A stretch of 8,323 nt of DNA from Sphingobacteriales bacterium (GCA_024640385.1 JAHEFC010000170.1:1-8323), one strand, 5' to 3'; numbered from the stretch's first letter, positions 1-6,909 are shown. Notes: generated by a model not told the origin, from the sequence alone. Numbers and translations: made by a program.

Positions 1-37
1 CGGTTTGCATACTAACCGTTTTGCACACGAGTCCGGT

Positions 38-2848
38 CTACCGAATGATGCGGATATTTCCTCCACCATTCCCGCTGCTTAAACCTGACTTGGATAAGCT
101 GTAAGTAAAACTCAGCATGACATACCTCCGGAGGATATTGGTGCGGGTATCTTCGATATAATTATTATTACTTGTTCTGTTGATTCCCACATTCTGGTTG
201 AGCAGGTCGAATACACGAACTTTCAATTCTGCACGGTTGTATTTAAGAAACTGTTTACTCATCGAAGCGTTCCATAAAGGCACATCGGCATTGAATCCAT
301 CGGCTCGTTGTGTGTTGATCAGGTAGGCGAAATCCGTTGCGAAATAAAAATTCTTTGGCAACTGCCAGTTCACAAAGGAACCGATCTCGTGCGTGAAATA
401 TTTAGTGTTCAGGGAAGGCTGAAGCGAATATCTAGTGTGATACATACTTGACGAGTAATTTATACCCAGATTCAGTTTTTCTATGGCGTTATTTTCCAGC
501 CGTATCTCTGGTCTTAACTGGTAGGTGTTGATATTGTTCCTGTTCCTGTTGATGAATTGTATGTCTTTGGATACGCCGCCATTTAATCCCAGGTTGAGTG
601 TGGTCTTTTTTATCGACGATACCGGGAATCCCCAGTTCAGATCTCCGTTGACCTGGTATGTGCCGTTCACATTGACTGGTATGGTGTATTTGACACCTAA
701 CGCTGATATCGAATCGCTGTTGGCGATCCTGTTACCGATTTGCCTGTAAGTGAGAAAGACAAAGAAATTTGATCCTTTGTAGGGGGTGACAGACATGTAA
801 TTCAGCGTAATCAGCTGGATGAATTCCTGTTTCAATAAGGGATTTCCAATTTTAATACTGAGCGGATTGCTGATATCCGGAACGGGTTGAAGCTGGGCTA
901 TCGTGGGTTGGTTTGTGTTTGAGTGGTAGTTGAGAGTCAGGTTGCGGAACCTGGTGAAATTATACTGGAACCTGGCGTTTGGAAGGATATTGTAGAATTT
1001 CTGTGCCAGCAGGGTATCTTTACCTCCGGCATTTACTTTCCCTTTTAATGATGCTTCCTGCCATTGTGCACCCGCTGAGACCGAGAATTTTTGTTTCTGG
1101 TAGCGAAGTTTCGCACCTGCATTCGTATAGCCGTAGTTGTTAGAGAATGTATTTGACAATAGATCGTTGAATTCGTCAAACTTGCCCGAATTGCTGTTGT
1201 AGTCATAGGTGGTACGGGATGAATTCGAGTTGGTATTGCTCTTGCTTCCGCTGAGTTCCAGCAATGTTCTTTTGCCCAATGGTTCAGTATATACGGCTCT
1301 GGCGGTATACCCTTTCAGGTCCGATGCAGTGATGTTTTCCTGGTTAATGCTGTCATTATATAATAAGGATCCGGCATGATCGAAGAAGCTGTTGATCGAT
1401 TTCTGCTGTCCGTCTCCCTGCATATCATTGAGTTGATTGTTGAGGTTGAAAGATAGCGTTCTGCCCTTGCGCCGAAATTTTTTTGTGAAAAGAAGGTCGT
1501 TCCGGAAATTATATCCATTGCTTTTACCTAAACCGTAATTAGCGCCTTCATTGGTCAGTACCTGTTTGTCGGTAAGCGTTTGGTAGATCGATCTTGAGTC
1601 GAATGAAGATGATTGCAGGCTGAAAGACGGGCTGATCTTCAGAGAGGTGGAGGAGTCGAACCGGTGTTCAACCGAGAGATTGAATCGATGGCCGTTATTG
1701 ATATTGTCTGAGATGCTGTTCTGGTTATAAAAATAGGAAGAATCAGGAAGGATATACTGGCGCTGCGTGGTTCGCTCAACATAAGGATTGAAGCTGTTGA
1801 AGAAATAATTGCTCCTGAGATCGGTTTTCTTTCCTATGAGGTTGTTGTAATTAATACCTCCGGCTTTGGTAGTGTTGATGCCATTATTATTATTCATTCC
1901 CATCAGGCCTGCGTTTGGATCATCTGCAGTTATGTTAATTGAGATATTCCCGCCCGATTTCTGGATGCCTGAATTCCCGCTGCTGAAATTCAGGATATCC
2001 ATGATAGAGAATCCTTCAGCATTTGTATTGTTGGCCATACCGATGGCTGAAAGTTGCCTTTGGTTCCGGAAGGAGTTGACATTGAATCTTGTTTCATATC
2101 GGCCTTCAGTACCCGCGCCCCCATTGATTTTCCCGAACAGCCCCTTCTTCTTGTCTTTTTTCAATTTCAGATTGATGGCTTTCTCACTGTTGCCATCGTC
2201 AAATCCGGTGAGCTGTGCCTGTTCGCTCATGCGGTCGTAGACCTGTACTTTGTCTACAGCATCTGCTGGCAGGTTCCGGGTTGCGATCTTCGGATCATTG
2301 CCGAAAAATTCTTTCCCGTCTACATAGACCCGGTTTACTTTTTGTCCCTGGGCTTTTACTGTACCATCTTTTTCAACTTTGACGCCAGGAAGTTTTTTAA
2401 GCATATCCTCCACATTGGCATTGGGCTGTACTTTGAAGGAGCCCGCGTTATATTCAACGGTGTCTGCTTTCAGCGTTATGGGTGGCGCTTCTGCCTCCAC
2501 AACGATCTCTTCCAGGGTCTTGAATTTGTCGCCCAGCGGGATCTCTCCCAGGTCGATCAGTTGTTTATTTTCAAGCAGGGAGAACTTTCGCTGGCTATTG
2601 TGGTAATTGACATGGGTGATGAGCAGGCGGTAAATGCCCTTTGGGATGGCAGATAAATTGAATTCTCCTTTAGAATCGGTTATGGTGAAACTGACCAGTG
2701 AGGAGTCACTGGCATTCATCAACGTGATGGTTGCCCCAATAACCGGTTGTGCGCTAACAGTATCTTTTAATTTTCCTTTAACGGCCCCAAGTTGGGCTTT
2801 AACAGAAAGAGATGATATAATTGCAAGTATTAGGACCAATCTTTTCAT
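38..2848 (-). CDS. Outer-membrane beta-barrel protein with carboxypeptidase-regulatory-like domain and TonB-receptor-like plug
   Basis: 936 residues. A signal peptide is evident at 1-18 (MKRLVLIL, hydrophobic core, SVKA then Q). Residues about 22-105 form a carboxypeptidase-D regulatory-like beta-sandwich (PVIGATITL, TDSKGEFNL, GIYRLLITHVNY). A linker with LEEIVVEA at 112-119 follows. Residues about 135-230 resemble a TonB-receptor plug (NVEDMLKKLPGVKV, VNRVYVDGKEFFGNDP, DAVDKVQVYD). The rest to about 920 is a long aromatic- and asparagine-rich beta-barrel of the PF14905/SusC-like kind, ending in RYVMLSFTYSL and a Gly-rich tail (GNGGGNIRIIR). Proteins of this type sit in the outer membrane. 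Many are TonB-dependent importers, but for this subgroup the substrate is generally unknown and I cannot name one. The ATG at 2846-2848 is well placed before the signal peptide, with a TAGTTTTA box 18-25 nt upstream. GLPGLI-family genes often lie directly next to such barrel genes; here the candidate partner is at 7001-7795, beyond an opposite-strand operon. Confidence 0.9.
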   Translation of the reverse strand: MKRLVLILAIISSLSVKAQLGAVKGKLKDTVSAQPVIGATITLMNASDSSLVSFTITDSKGEFNLSAIPKGIYRLLITHVNYHNSQRKFSLLENKQLIDLGEIPLGDKFKTLEEIVVEAEAPPITLKADTVEYNAGSFKVQPNANVEDMLKKLPGVKVEKDGTVKAQGQKVNRVYVDGKEFFGNDPKIATRNLPADAVDKVQVYDRMSEQAQLTGFDDGNSEKAINLKLKKDKKKGLFGKINGGAGTEGRYETRFNVNSFRNQRQLSAIGMANNTNAEGFSIMDILNFSSGNSGIQKSGGNISINITADDPNAGLMGMNNNNGINTTKAGGINYNNLIGKKTDLRSNYFFNSFNPYVERTTQRQYILPDSSYFYNQNSISDNINNGHRFNLSVEHRFDSSTSLKISPSFSLQSSSFDSRSIYQTLTDKQVLTNEGANYGLGKSNGYNFRNDLLFTKKFRRKGRTLSFNLNNQLNDMQGDGQQKSINSFFDHAGSLLYNDSINQENITASDLKGYTARAVYTEPLGKRTLLELSGSKSNTNSNSSRTTYDYNSNSGKFDEFNDLLSNTFSNNYGYTNAGAKLRYQKQKFSVSAGAQWQEASLKGKVNAGGKDTLLAQKFYNILPNARFQYNFTRFRNLTLNYHSNTNQPTIAQLQPVPDISNPLSIKIGNPLLKQEFIQLITLNYMSVTPYKGSNFFVFLTYRQIGNRIANSDSISALGVKYTIPVNVNGTYQVNGDLNWGFPVSSIKKTTLNLGLNGGVSKDIQFINRNRNNINTYQLRPEIRLENNAIEKLNLGINYSSSMYHTRYSLQPSLNTKYFTHEIGSFVNWQLPKNFYFATDFAYLINTQRADGFNADVPLWNASMSKQFLKYNRAELKVRVFDLLNQNVGINRTSNNNYIEDTRTNILRRYVMLSFTYSLSKSGLSSGNGGGNIRIIR

Positions 2849-2865
2849 AGTGCCTGTTTCGGGCC

Positions 2866-2873
2866 TAAAACTA
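2866..2873 (-). promoter_or_regulatory. Putative -7 promoter box (TAGTTTTA) of the outer-membrane barrel gene
   Basis: Read on the minus strand this is TAGTTTTA, one base off the Bacteroidota consensus TAnnTTTG. It lies 18-25 nt upstream of the ATG at 2848, implying a short leader. No TTTG-like -33 box is obvious; the first GGTTAA repeat (2895-2900) occupies about that place, as expected of an activator-dependent promoter. The same arrangement occurs upstream of the GLPGLI gene. Confidence 0.5.
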
Positions 2874-2894
2874 GCTATGAAAAAAGGGGAGCCC

Positions 2895-2932
2895 GGTTAA
2901 CACATCTGGGTATAAGGTTAATGATTGTTAAT
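2895..2932. promoter_or_regulatory. Putative operator: three GGTTAA-type direct repeats upstream of the barrel gene
   Basis: On the plus strand GGTTAACA begins at 2895, AAGGTTAAT has its GGTTAA at 2916, and TGTTAAT begins at 2926. The spacings are therefore 21 and 10 bp, i.e. two and one helical turns. The first copy starts 28 bp from the first base of the AAAACTA complement of the -7 box. The pattern is repeated with identical spacings at 7840-7877. Direct repeats spaced by about 10 or 21 bp are typical of OmpR/PhoB-type or LytTR-type response regulators. Which family acts here is not shown by the sequence. Confidence 0.55.
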
Positions 2933-2994
2933 ATTTTATATATTTTGTATAATAATCCATACGCTAATTCGTTTCAAACTATAAATCCAGCCAT

Positions 2995-3123
2995 ATGATG
3001 CAGAAACTCTTCCTGGGAGATGTCATAAAGGCATTCTTCCAAAAGCTCATTCAACGACCTGATTATTATGCGATAAAGCATTATGAGAAGGCCAGAAGAA
3101 GGTCGACTTATATAAGATACTAG
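2995..3123 (+). CDS. Possible small cationic protein, 42 aa, unknown function
   Basis: The frame opens with two consecutive ATGs (2995 and 2998) and ends at TAG 3121-3123. The product begins MMQKLFLGDVIKAFF and ends in a basic stretch (EKARRRSTYIRY). It is rich in Lys, Arg, Tyr and Phe and has no signal peptide or convincing membrane segment. I do not recognise it. Support for a real gene is contextual: an intrinsic terminator starts 34 nt after the stop, and an AT-rich TATATTTTG stretch (2939-2947), close to a -7 box, lies about 48 nt upstream next to the GGTTAA operator. There is no strong ribosome-binding site. It could instead be a chance ORF inside a short untranslated RNA that ends at the terminator. 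Confidence 0.35.
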   Translation: MMQKLFLGDVIKAFFQKLIQRPDYYAIKHYEKARRRSTYIRY

Positions 3124-3157
3124 CCAGCACATAACCTCTGAAACTACGTGTTTGGCG

Positions 3158-3186
3158 CCGTCCCCCTAAAAAGGGACGGTTTTTTT
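3158..3186 (+). terminator. Rho-independent terminator upstream of pxpB
   Basis: A perfect 7-bp GC-rich stem, CCGTCCC (3158-3164) with GGGACGG (3173-3179), encloses an 8-nt loop and is followed at once by seven T residues (3180-3186). It would end a plus-strand transcript covering the small ORF at 2995-3123 and insulate the pxp operon from it. Confidence 0.8.
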
Positions 3187-3276
3187 ATTTGATTTAAGAC
3201 AAGGCAATCAGATCTGTAATAGAATGGCTGACCAAATGAGGTGAGACACGGTTTTTTATTTGCTTATCTTGGGGAT

Positions 3277-3912
3277 ATGGAGGGGGTTCGGACCTACAGA
3301 TTATCAGAACGGGCTATCACTATTTCCTGGGAATCAAAGATCGACAGGGATATTCATGCATTGGTTCTCGAAACGGATCGCAGAATTTGTACAAGGCCTT
3401 TTCCCGGATGGATAGAAAATGTTCCTGCTTATCATACCCTCACAGTTTATTACGATCCATTTGTTACAGGTTATGATCCATCAGAATTCCTGGAAGGTGT
3501 TGCCGCCAGGCATACTGAAAGCGGAAGATTTGAAGTCCGGCATCTGCGTGTTCCTGTAATGTATGACGGGCCGGATCTGGAAGTTGCTGCTGGCAAGCTT
3601 GGGATCAGTATTGAAAGCCTTGTCAGCCAGCATAGTTCAGGTATCTACCATGTGTATATGCTAGGGTTTATGCCAGGCTTTCCCTATATGGGAACGCTCG
3701 CAGATGAACTGGTGCTGCCCCGAAAAGCGGTGCCGTCGCCAAAAGTGCTTGCCGGGAGTGTGGCTATCGCGGGCCATCAGACAGGCATTTATCCATTCGA
3801 TTCTCCGGGTGGCTGGTATGTGATAGGGCATACGTCCATCCCTTTATTCAGTGAAGGGAAAGCATTTTTTGAACCCGGAGATGAAGTTGAATTTTATTCC
3901 ATAACTGGATAA
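3277..3912 (+). CDS. pxpB: 5-oxoprolinase subunit PxpB (KipI/YbgJ family)
   Basis: PxpB works with PxpC and PxpA in the cytoplasm to hydrolyse 5-oxo-L-proline (pyroglutamate) to L-glutamate at the cost of ATP. From the ATG at 3277 the protein is 211 residues, close to the family's usual 210-240. The family signature is complete: VMYDGPDLEVAA (about 94-105), GFMPGFPYMG (130-139), LPRKAVPSPKV with SVAIAGHQTGIYP (about 147-173), SPGGW (176-180) and a C-terminal EPGDEVEF. The frame can be extended to a GTG at 3241, but the added 12 residues (MRHGFLFAYLGD) are unlike family N-termini and come from a T-rich leader, so the ATG in front of EGVRTYRLSERAITISW is preferred. The stop is 3 nt before pxpC. 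B. subtilis KipI in the same family also inhibits a sporulation kinase; nothing here suggests that role, since the oxoprolinase partners are present. Confidence 0.93.
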   Translation: MEGVRTYRLSERAITISWESKIDRDIHALVLETDRRICTRPFPGWIENVPAYHTLTVYYDPFVTGYDPSEFLEGVAARHTESGRFEVRHLRVPVMYDGPDLEVAAGKLGISIESLVSQHSSGIYHVYMLGFMPGFPYMGTLADELVLPRKAVPSPKVLAGSVAIAGHQTGIYPFDSPGGWYVIGHTSIPLFSEGKAFFEPGDEVEFYSITG

Positions 3913-3915
3913 GCT

Positions 3916-4986
3916 ATGTCTGTAACGATAATAAAGACAGGAATATATTGTTCTGTGCAGGACCAGGGTCGCAGGGGTTTTCAGCGTTACGGCGTTCCTG
4001 TCAGTGGTGCCATGGATAAACATGCTGCGGCGGTGGCAAACCTCCTGTGCGGAAATTCATACGATCTGGCTGTTCTCGAATTTGTGTTACATGGAGCGAG
4101 TATTGAATTTAACGAGGATGCCCTCATTGCATTTGCAGGGAGCGGCGCAGCTCCTATGGTGATTTCACCGACCCCCTACCTCCAAGGTCCCTACCTCCAA
4201 GGTAAGGACCTTGGAGGTAGGGAGGGAAATAATACCACACTCCCTGTTCATAAAAGCATCTTCGTTCCGAAAAACACCATTGTTGAAATGCAATATGCAG
4301 ACAAAGGGTGCATGATGTATATGGCGATCGCCGGAGGCTTTGACGTGCCGCTGGTGATGGGAAGCCGGAGCATGTATGCGCCGGTTGGGGCAGGAGAGAA
4401 GCAGGTTGCAGGGGGCAGGTTGCAGGTTGCAGGGATGTCGGAAGTTTCCCGGAGCATTATTAAAAACATGGTGAGTGAAAATGTGGTCGTTTCCAAATGG
4501 GGCGCCATAGAATTGATCGAAGAAGTAGAAACGGATTGCATCAGGGTGATGCGTGGGCATGAATGGGAGCAATTCAACAAGGTTTCACAGAACAAGTGGC
4601 TGAATGATCGTTTTACGATCAGCAACTCATCAGACAGGATGGGCGTCAGGTTGGAGGGAGGAGACCTCCGGAGGGAGCAGGTTGCAGGTGGCGGGTTGCA
4701 GGTGGCAGAGAGTGAAATGATCTCTACGGCAGTAACGATGGGCACGGTGCAGGTGATACCCGATGGATCACCATTGATACTTATGGCTGATGCGCAGACT
4801 ACCGGTGGTTATCCAAGGATAGCCCAGGTGATAGACGCGGATCTTCCTATACTCGCGCAAAAGAGGCCCGGGGATAAGATCCGGTTCAGGGAAGTGTCGC
4901 CGCTGGTTGCAGAAGAATTATATATAAACAGGCAGGAAGAACTGATACGTTTGAAAAGAAATATAAGAACCAAGTTTTCGATATGA
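3916..4986 (+). CDS. pxpC: 5-oxoprolinase subunit PxpC (KipA/YbgK family) with in-frame repeat insertions
   Basis: This is the biotin-carboxylase-domain-like partner of PxpB in the ATP-dependent 5-oxoprolinase. Family motifs run in order: SVQDQGRRGFQRYGVPVSGAMD (13-34, conserved core), AVANLLCGN (39-47), LEFVLHG (54-60), YMAIAGGFDVPLVMGSRS (about 135-152), IRVMRGHE (209-216), SDRMGVRLEG (239-248), GTVQVIPDGSPLILMADAQT (about 276-295) and TTGGYPRIAQVIDADLP (295-311). At 356 residues it is longer than typical members (about 310-340). The excess maps to three low-complexity stretches encoded by DNA repeats: PYLQGPYLQGKDLGGRE (87-103), QVAGGRLQVAG (163-173) and QVAGGGLQVAE (255-265). All conserved motifs on both sides are intact and in frame, so the enzyme is probably functional. 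Its stop overlaps the pxpA start by 4 nt (ATGA), which implies translational coupling. Confidence 0.93.
   Translation: MSVTIIKTGIYCSVQDQGRRGFQRYGVPVSGAMDKHAAAVANLLCGNSYDLAVLEFVLHGASIEFNEDALIAFAGSGAAPMVISPTPYLQGPYLQGKDLGGREGNNTTLPVHKSIFVPKNTIVEMQYADKGCMMYMAIAGGFDVPLVMGSRSMYAPVGAGEKQVAGGRLQVAGMSEVSRSIIKNMVSENVVVSKWGAIELIEEVETDCIRVMRGHEWEQFNKVSQNKWLNDRFTISNSSDRMGVRLEGGDLRREQVAGGGLQVAESEMISTAVTMGTVQVIPDGSPLILMADAQTTGGYPRIAQVIDADLPILAQKRPGDKIRFREVSPLVAEELYINRQEELIRLKRNIRTKFSI
4174..4222 (+). repeat. 15-bp tandem plus inverted repeat (hairpin element) inside pxpC
   Basis: CCCTACCTCCAAGGT occurs twice in tandem (4174-4188, 4189-4203) and then, after AAGG, as a perfect reverse complement (4208-4222). 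The second and third copies form a stem of 15 bp, or 16 counting T4188-A4223, with a 4-nt loop. It is translated in frame as PYLQG, PYLQG and KDLGGRE (residues 87-103 of PxpC), in a region where homologues are variable. The structure resembles a mobile palindromic repeat tolerated in a surface loop. Confidence 0.85.
4402..4436 (+). repeat. 7-bp tandem repeat array 1 (AGGTTGC type) inside pxpC
   Basis: Five consecutive 7-bp units, CAGGTTG, CAGGGGG, CAGGTTG, CAGGTTG and CAGGGAT, lie in frame and encode QVAGGRLQVAG (residues 163-173). Three units make 21 nt, so the peptide repeats every seven residues. The same unit recurs at 4678-4712 and, as reverse complement, at 6952-6993. Confidence 0.85.
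4678..4712 (+). repeat. 7-bp tandem repeat array 2 (AGGTTGC/AGGTGGC type) inside pxpC
   Basis: Units CAGGTTG, CAGGTGG, CGGGTTG, CAGGTGG and CAGAGAG encode QVAGGGLQVAE (residues 255-265), in the same codon phase as array 1. It follows directly on a G-rich stretch holding the palindrome CCTCCGGAGG (4665-4674). It lies just after the conserved SDRMGVRLEG motif, where family members have a short variable loop. Confidence 0.85.
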
Positions 4987-5750
4987 AAAGAATCGACCTG
5001 AACTGCGATATGGGGGAAAGCACTGGAAGCAGTAAGATCGGCAACGACGGATCCATTATGCCATTGATCAGTTCCGCGAATATTGCCTGCGGTTTTCATG
5101 GCGGGGATCCGATGGTGATGCATGCCACAGTTGAACTTGCAGTTCAGCATGGTGTGGCTGTAGGGGCACATCCGTCTTTCTATGATATTGAAGGATTTGG
5201 CAGGAATGAAATTGCGTTATCAAAAGAAGAGATCTACGATATTGTTCTGTATCAGGTGTCTGCATTGCAGGGATTTACCAGGATACTGGGTGCTGAACTT
5301 CATCATGTTAAACCACATGGTGCATTATATAATATGGCAGCAAAATTACCCGGGTATGCAAGGGCCATAGCATCAGCAGTGAAAGATACAGACCCCAAAC
5401 TTATTCTCTATGGCTTATCGGGTTCAGAATTGATCAGAGCGGGAAAAGATTCTGGTTTGCGAACCTGCAGTGAAGTGTTCGCCGACAGAACATACCAGGA
5501 CGATGGTTCACTTACACCCCGATCCAAAGCCGGAGCCATTATCCATGAATTCGAAAGATCACTTGAACAGGTCATGATGATGTTGCATGAAGGGCGTGTA
5601 AGAACACTCACAGGAAACCTGATCAATATAGAAGTCGAAACAATCTGTATCCATGGCGATCATGAAGGATCCGATTTGTTTGCAAAGGAGCTGAACAGGA
5701 ATTTATCAGCTGCCGGATTTACCATAAAAGCCATGGATCGGCATGCCTAG
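4983..5750 (+). CDS. pxpA: 5-oxoprolinase subunit PxpA (LamB/YcsF family)
   Basis: PxpA is the LamB/YcsF-family subunit of the ATP-dependent 5-oxoprolinase; with PxpB and PxpC it converts 5-oxoproline to glutamate. The 255 residues match the family's usual 245-260. Signature motifs are complete: DLNCDMGES (5-13), SANIACGFHGGDP (31-43), VGAHPSFYD (60-68), HVKPHGALYN (108-117), EVFADRTYQDDGSLTPR (164-180) and ICIHGDHEG (221-229). The acidic and histidine residues in these motifs are the expected active-site set. No insertion like those in PxpC is present. The ATG overlaps the pxpC stop by 4 nt, and the 3' end overlaps the transporter start by 8 nt. Confidence 0.95.
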   Translation: MKRIDLNCDMGESTGSSKIGNDGSIMPLISSANIACGFHGGDPMVMHATVELAVQHGVAVGAHPSFYDIEGFGRNEIALSKEEIYDIVLYQVSALQGFTRILGAELHHVKPHGALYNMAAKLPGYARAIASAVKDTDPKLILYGLSGSELIRAGKDSGLRTCSEVFADRTYQDDGSLTPRSKAGAIIHEFERSLEQVMMMLHEGRVRTLTGNLINIEVETICIHGDHEGSDLFAKELNRNLSAAGFTIKAMDRHA

Positions 5751-6909
5751 GAAATTCACGTCGGCCATCACAGGTGCTGCATTTCTGATGGCAACTTCAG
5801 CCATTGGTCCGGGATTTCTTACGCAAACCGCTGTATTCACCAATCAGCTGGCGGCTTCTTTCGGGTTCGTGATCCTGATCTCCATCTTGCTTGACATCGG
5901 TGCACAGCTTAATATCTGGAGTGTGCTTGTTGTCAGCGGTAAGAAAGCGCAGGATGTTGCCAACGGGGTGATGCCCGGCCTGGGCCACCTGCTTGCGTTG
6001 CTGGTAGTGCTGGGCGGATTTGCTTTTAATATCGGGAACCTTGCAGGGACCGGGCTTGGGCTTCAGGTATTGACGGGCATATCGGCTGAGAAAGGGGCTG
6101 CGATCAGTGCCGTGATCGCTATCCTGATATTCTTATTGGGCAATACTGTGAAATGGATGGATGTATTTACCAAGGTGCTGGGCGTAGTGATGATCGCACT
6201 GACCCTTTATGTTTGTTTTACTTCTGAGCCTCCGTTAATGACAGCAGCCTACAGGAGTATCCTGCCTGAAACCATTGATGCCCGTGCAATCATAACCCTG
6301 GTTGGAGGAACAGTTGGGGGCTATATCAGTTTTGCAGGTGCCCACCGGCTGCTGGAGTCGGGCCTTAAAGGAAAAGAAGCCATACCAGAAGTTCGAAGAT
6401 CAGCGGTATCCGGTATCATGCTGGCATCTTCCATGCGCATCTTGCTATTCCTTGCCGCATTGGGAGTTATTTCGCAGGGACTCATACTGCAGGCCAACAA
6501 TCCTGCAGCATCAGTATTCCAGCTGGCAGCGGGGCCTTTAGGCTATAAACTATTTGGAGTGGTGATGTGGTGTGCCGCAATAACATCGGTAACAGGCTCT
6601 GCTTATACATCCTTCAGTTTCATTTCAACGTTGCATCCCAGGGCAACAGATCTTCGGAAATGGATCATCTCTGTTTTCATCCTTGTTTCTGCGCTCGTCT
6701 TTATTGCCATCGGCCAGCCTGTCAAGATCCTTGTTGTTGTTGGAATGCTTAATGGTTTCATCCTTCCTTTAGCCCTTACCGTTATGCTGATCGCAGCACA
6801 CCGGTTGAAAAAAAATGATTATCATCATCCACTATGGTTAACTGTTTTTGGTGTTGTTGTTATTGCGGCCACTTCGTTATTGAGTGTTAAGGCCGTTTTT
6901 GGAAAATAG
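5743..6909 (+). CDS. NRAMP-fold membrane transporter without metal-binding motif, probable solute importer of the pxp operon (YcsG-like)
   Basis: 388 residues with about 11 hydrophobic segments (roughly 8-30, 38-64, 77-110, 117-134, 140-160, 182-204, 219-248, 255-297, 307-324, 327-352, 363-385), as in the NRAMP/LeuT-fold family. Canonical NRAMP metal transporters bind the ion with Asp and Asn of a TM1 DPGN motif and Met of a TM6 MPH motif. Here TM1 reads GPGF (22-25) and TM6 reads GGYISFAGAHRLLE (about 192-205), so the Asp, Asn and Met ligands are absent. The B. subtilis oxoprolinase locus carries the related ycsG beside ycsF (pxpA). With the start inside pxpA (8-nt overlap), the simplest inference is uptake of 5-oxoproline or a related substrate in the inner membrane. 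A role in metal transport cannot be excluded from sequence alone. The stop TAG (6907-6909) runs into a 7-bp repeat block. Confidence 0.85.
   Translation: MPRKFTSAITGAAFLMATSAIGPGFLTQTAVFTNQLAASFGFVILISILLDIGAQLNIWSVLVVSGKKAQDVANGVMPGLGHLLALLVVLGGFAFNIGNLAGTGLGLQVLTGISAEKGAAISAVIAILIFLLGNTVKWMDVFTKVLGVVMIALTLYVCFTSEPPLMTAAYRSILPETIDARAIITLVGGTVGGYISFAGAHRLLESGLKGKEAIPEVRRSAVSGIMLASSMRILLFLAALGVISQGLILQANNPAASVFQLAAGPLGYKLFGVVMWCAAITSVTGSAYTSFSFISTLHPRATDLRKWIISVFILVSALVFIAIGQPVKILVVVGMLNGFILPLALTVMLIAAHRLKKNDYHHPLWLTVFGVVVIAATSLLSVKAVFGK

Noticed and set aside
1..22. CGGTT...AACCG inverted repeat followed by TTTT at the left edge, as a terminator
   Set aside because: The stem is only 5 bp with an 8-nt loop and a short T-run, and the window edge hides the context, so it cannot be told from chance.
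2054..2656. 200-codon plus-strand open frame inside the barrel gene
   Set aside because: It is antisense to a gene with clear domain structure, shows no recognisable motif and has no promoter or plausible start context; it is a frame shadow, as are the shorter plus-strand frames at 525-749, 1866-2240 and 2379-2606.
3241..3276. GTG start giving pxpB 12 extra residues
   Set aside because: The extension is encoded by T-rich leader DNA that includes a copy of the ACGG-T-run-ATTTG repeat and does not look like a KipI-family N-terminus; the ATG at 3277 gives the normal length.
4165..4745. Minus-strand open frames (135 and 165 codons) opposite pxpC
   Set aside because: They owe their length to the repeat arrays and to the composition of pxpC; the peptides are low-complexity Pro/Cys/Asn-rich repeats with no family resemblance.
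6837..6842. A GGTTAA near the end of the transporter gene (and another near 1343 in the barrel gene) as further operator sites
   Set aside because: They are single copies inside coding sequence without the 21/10-bp partners or a nearby -7 box.
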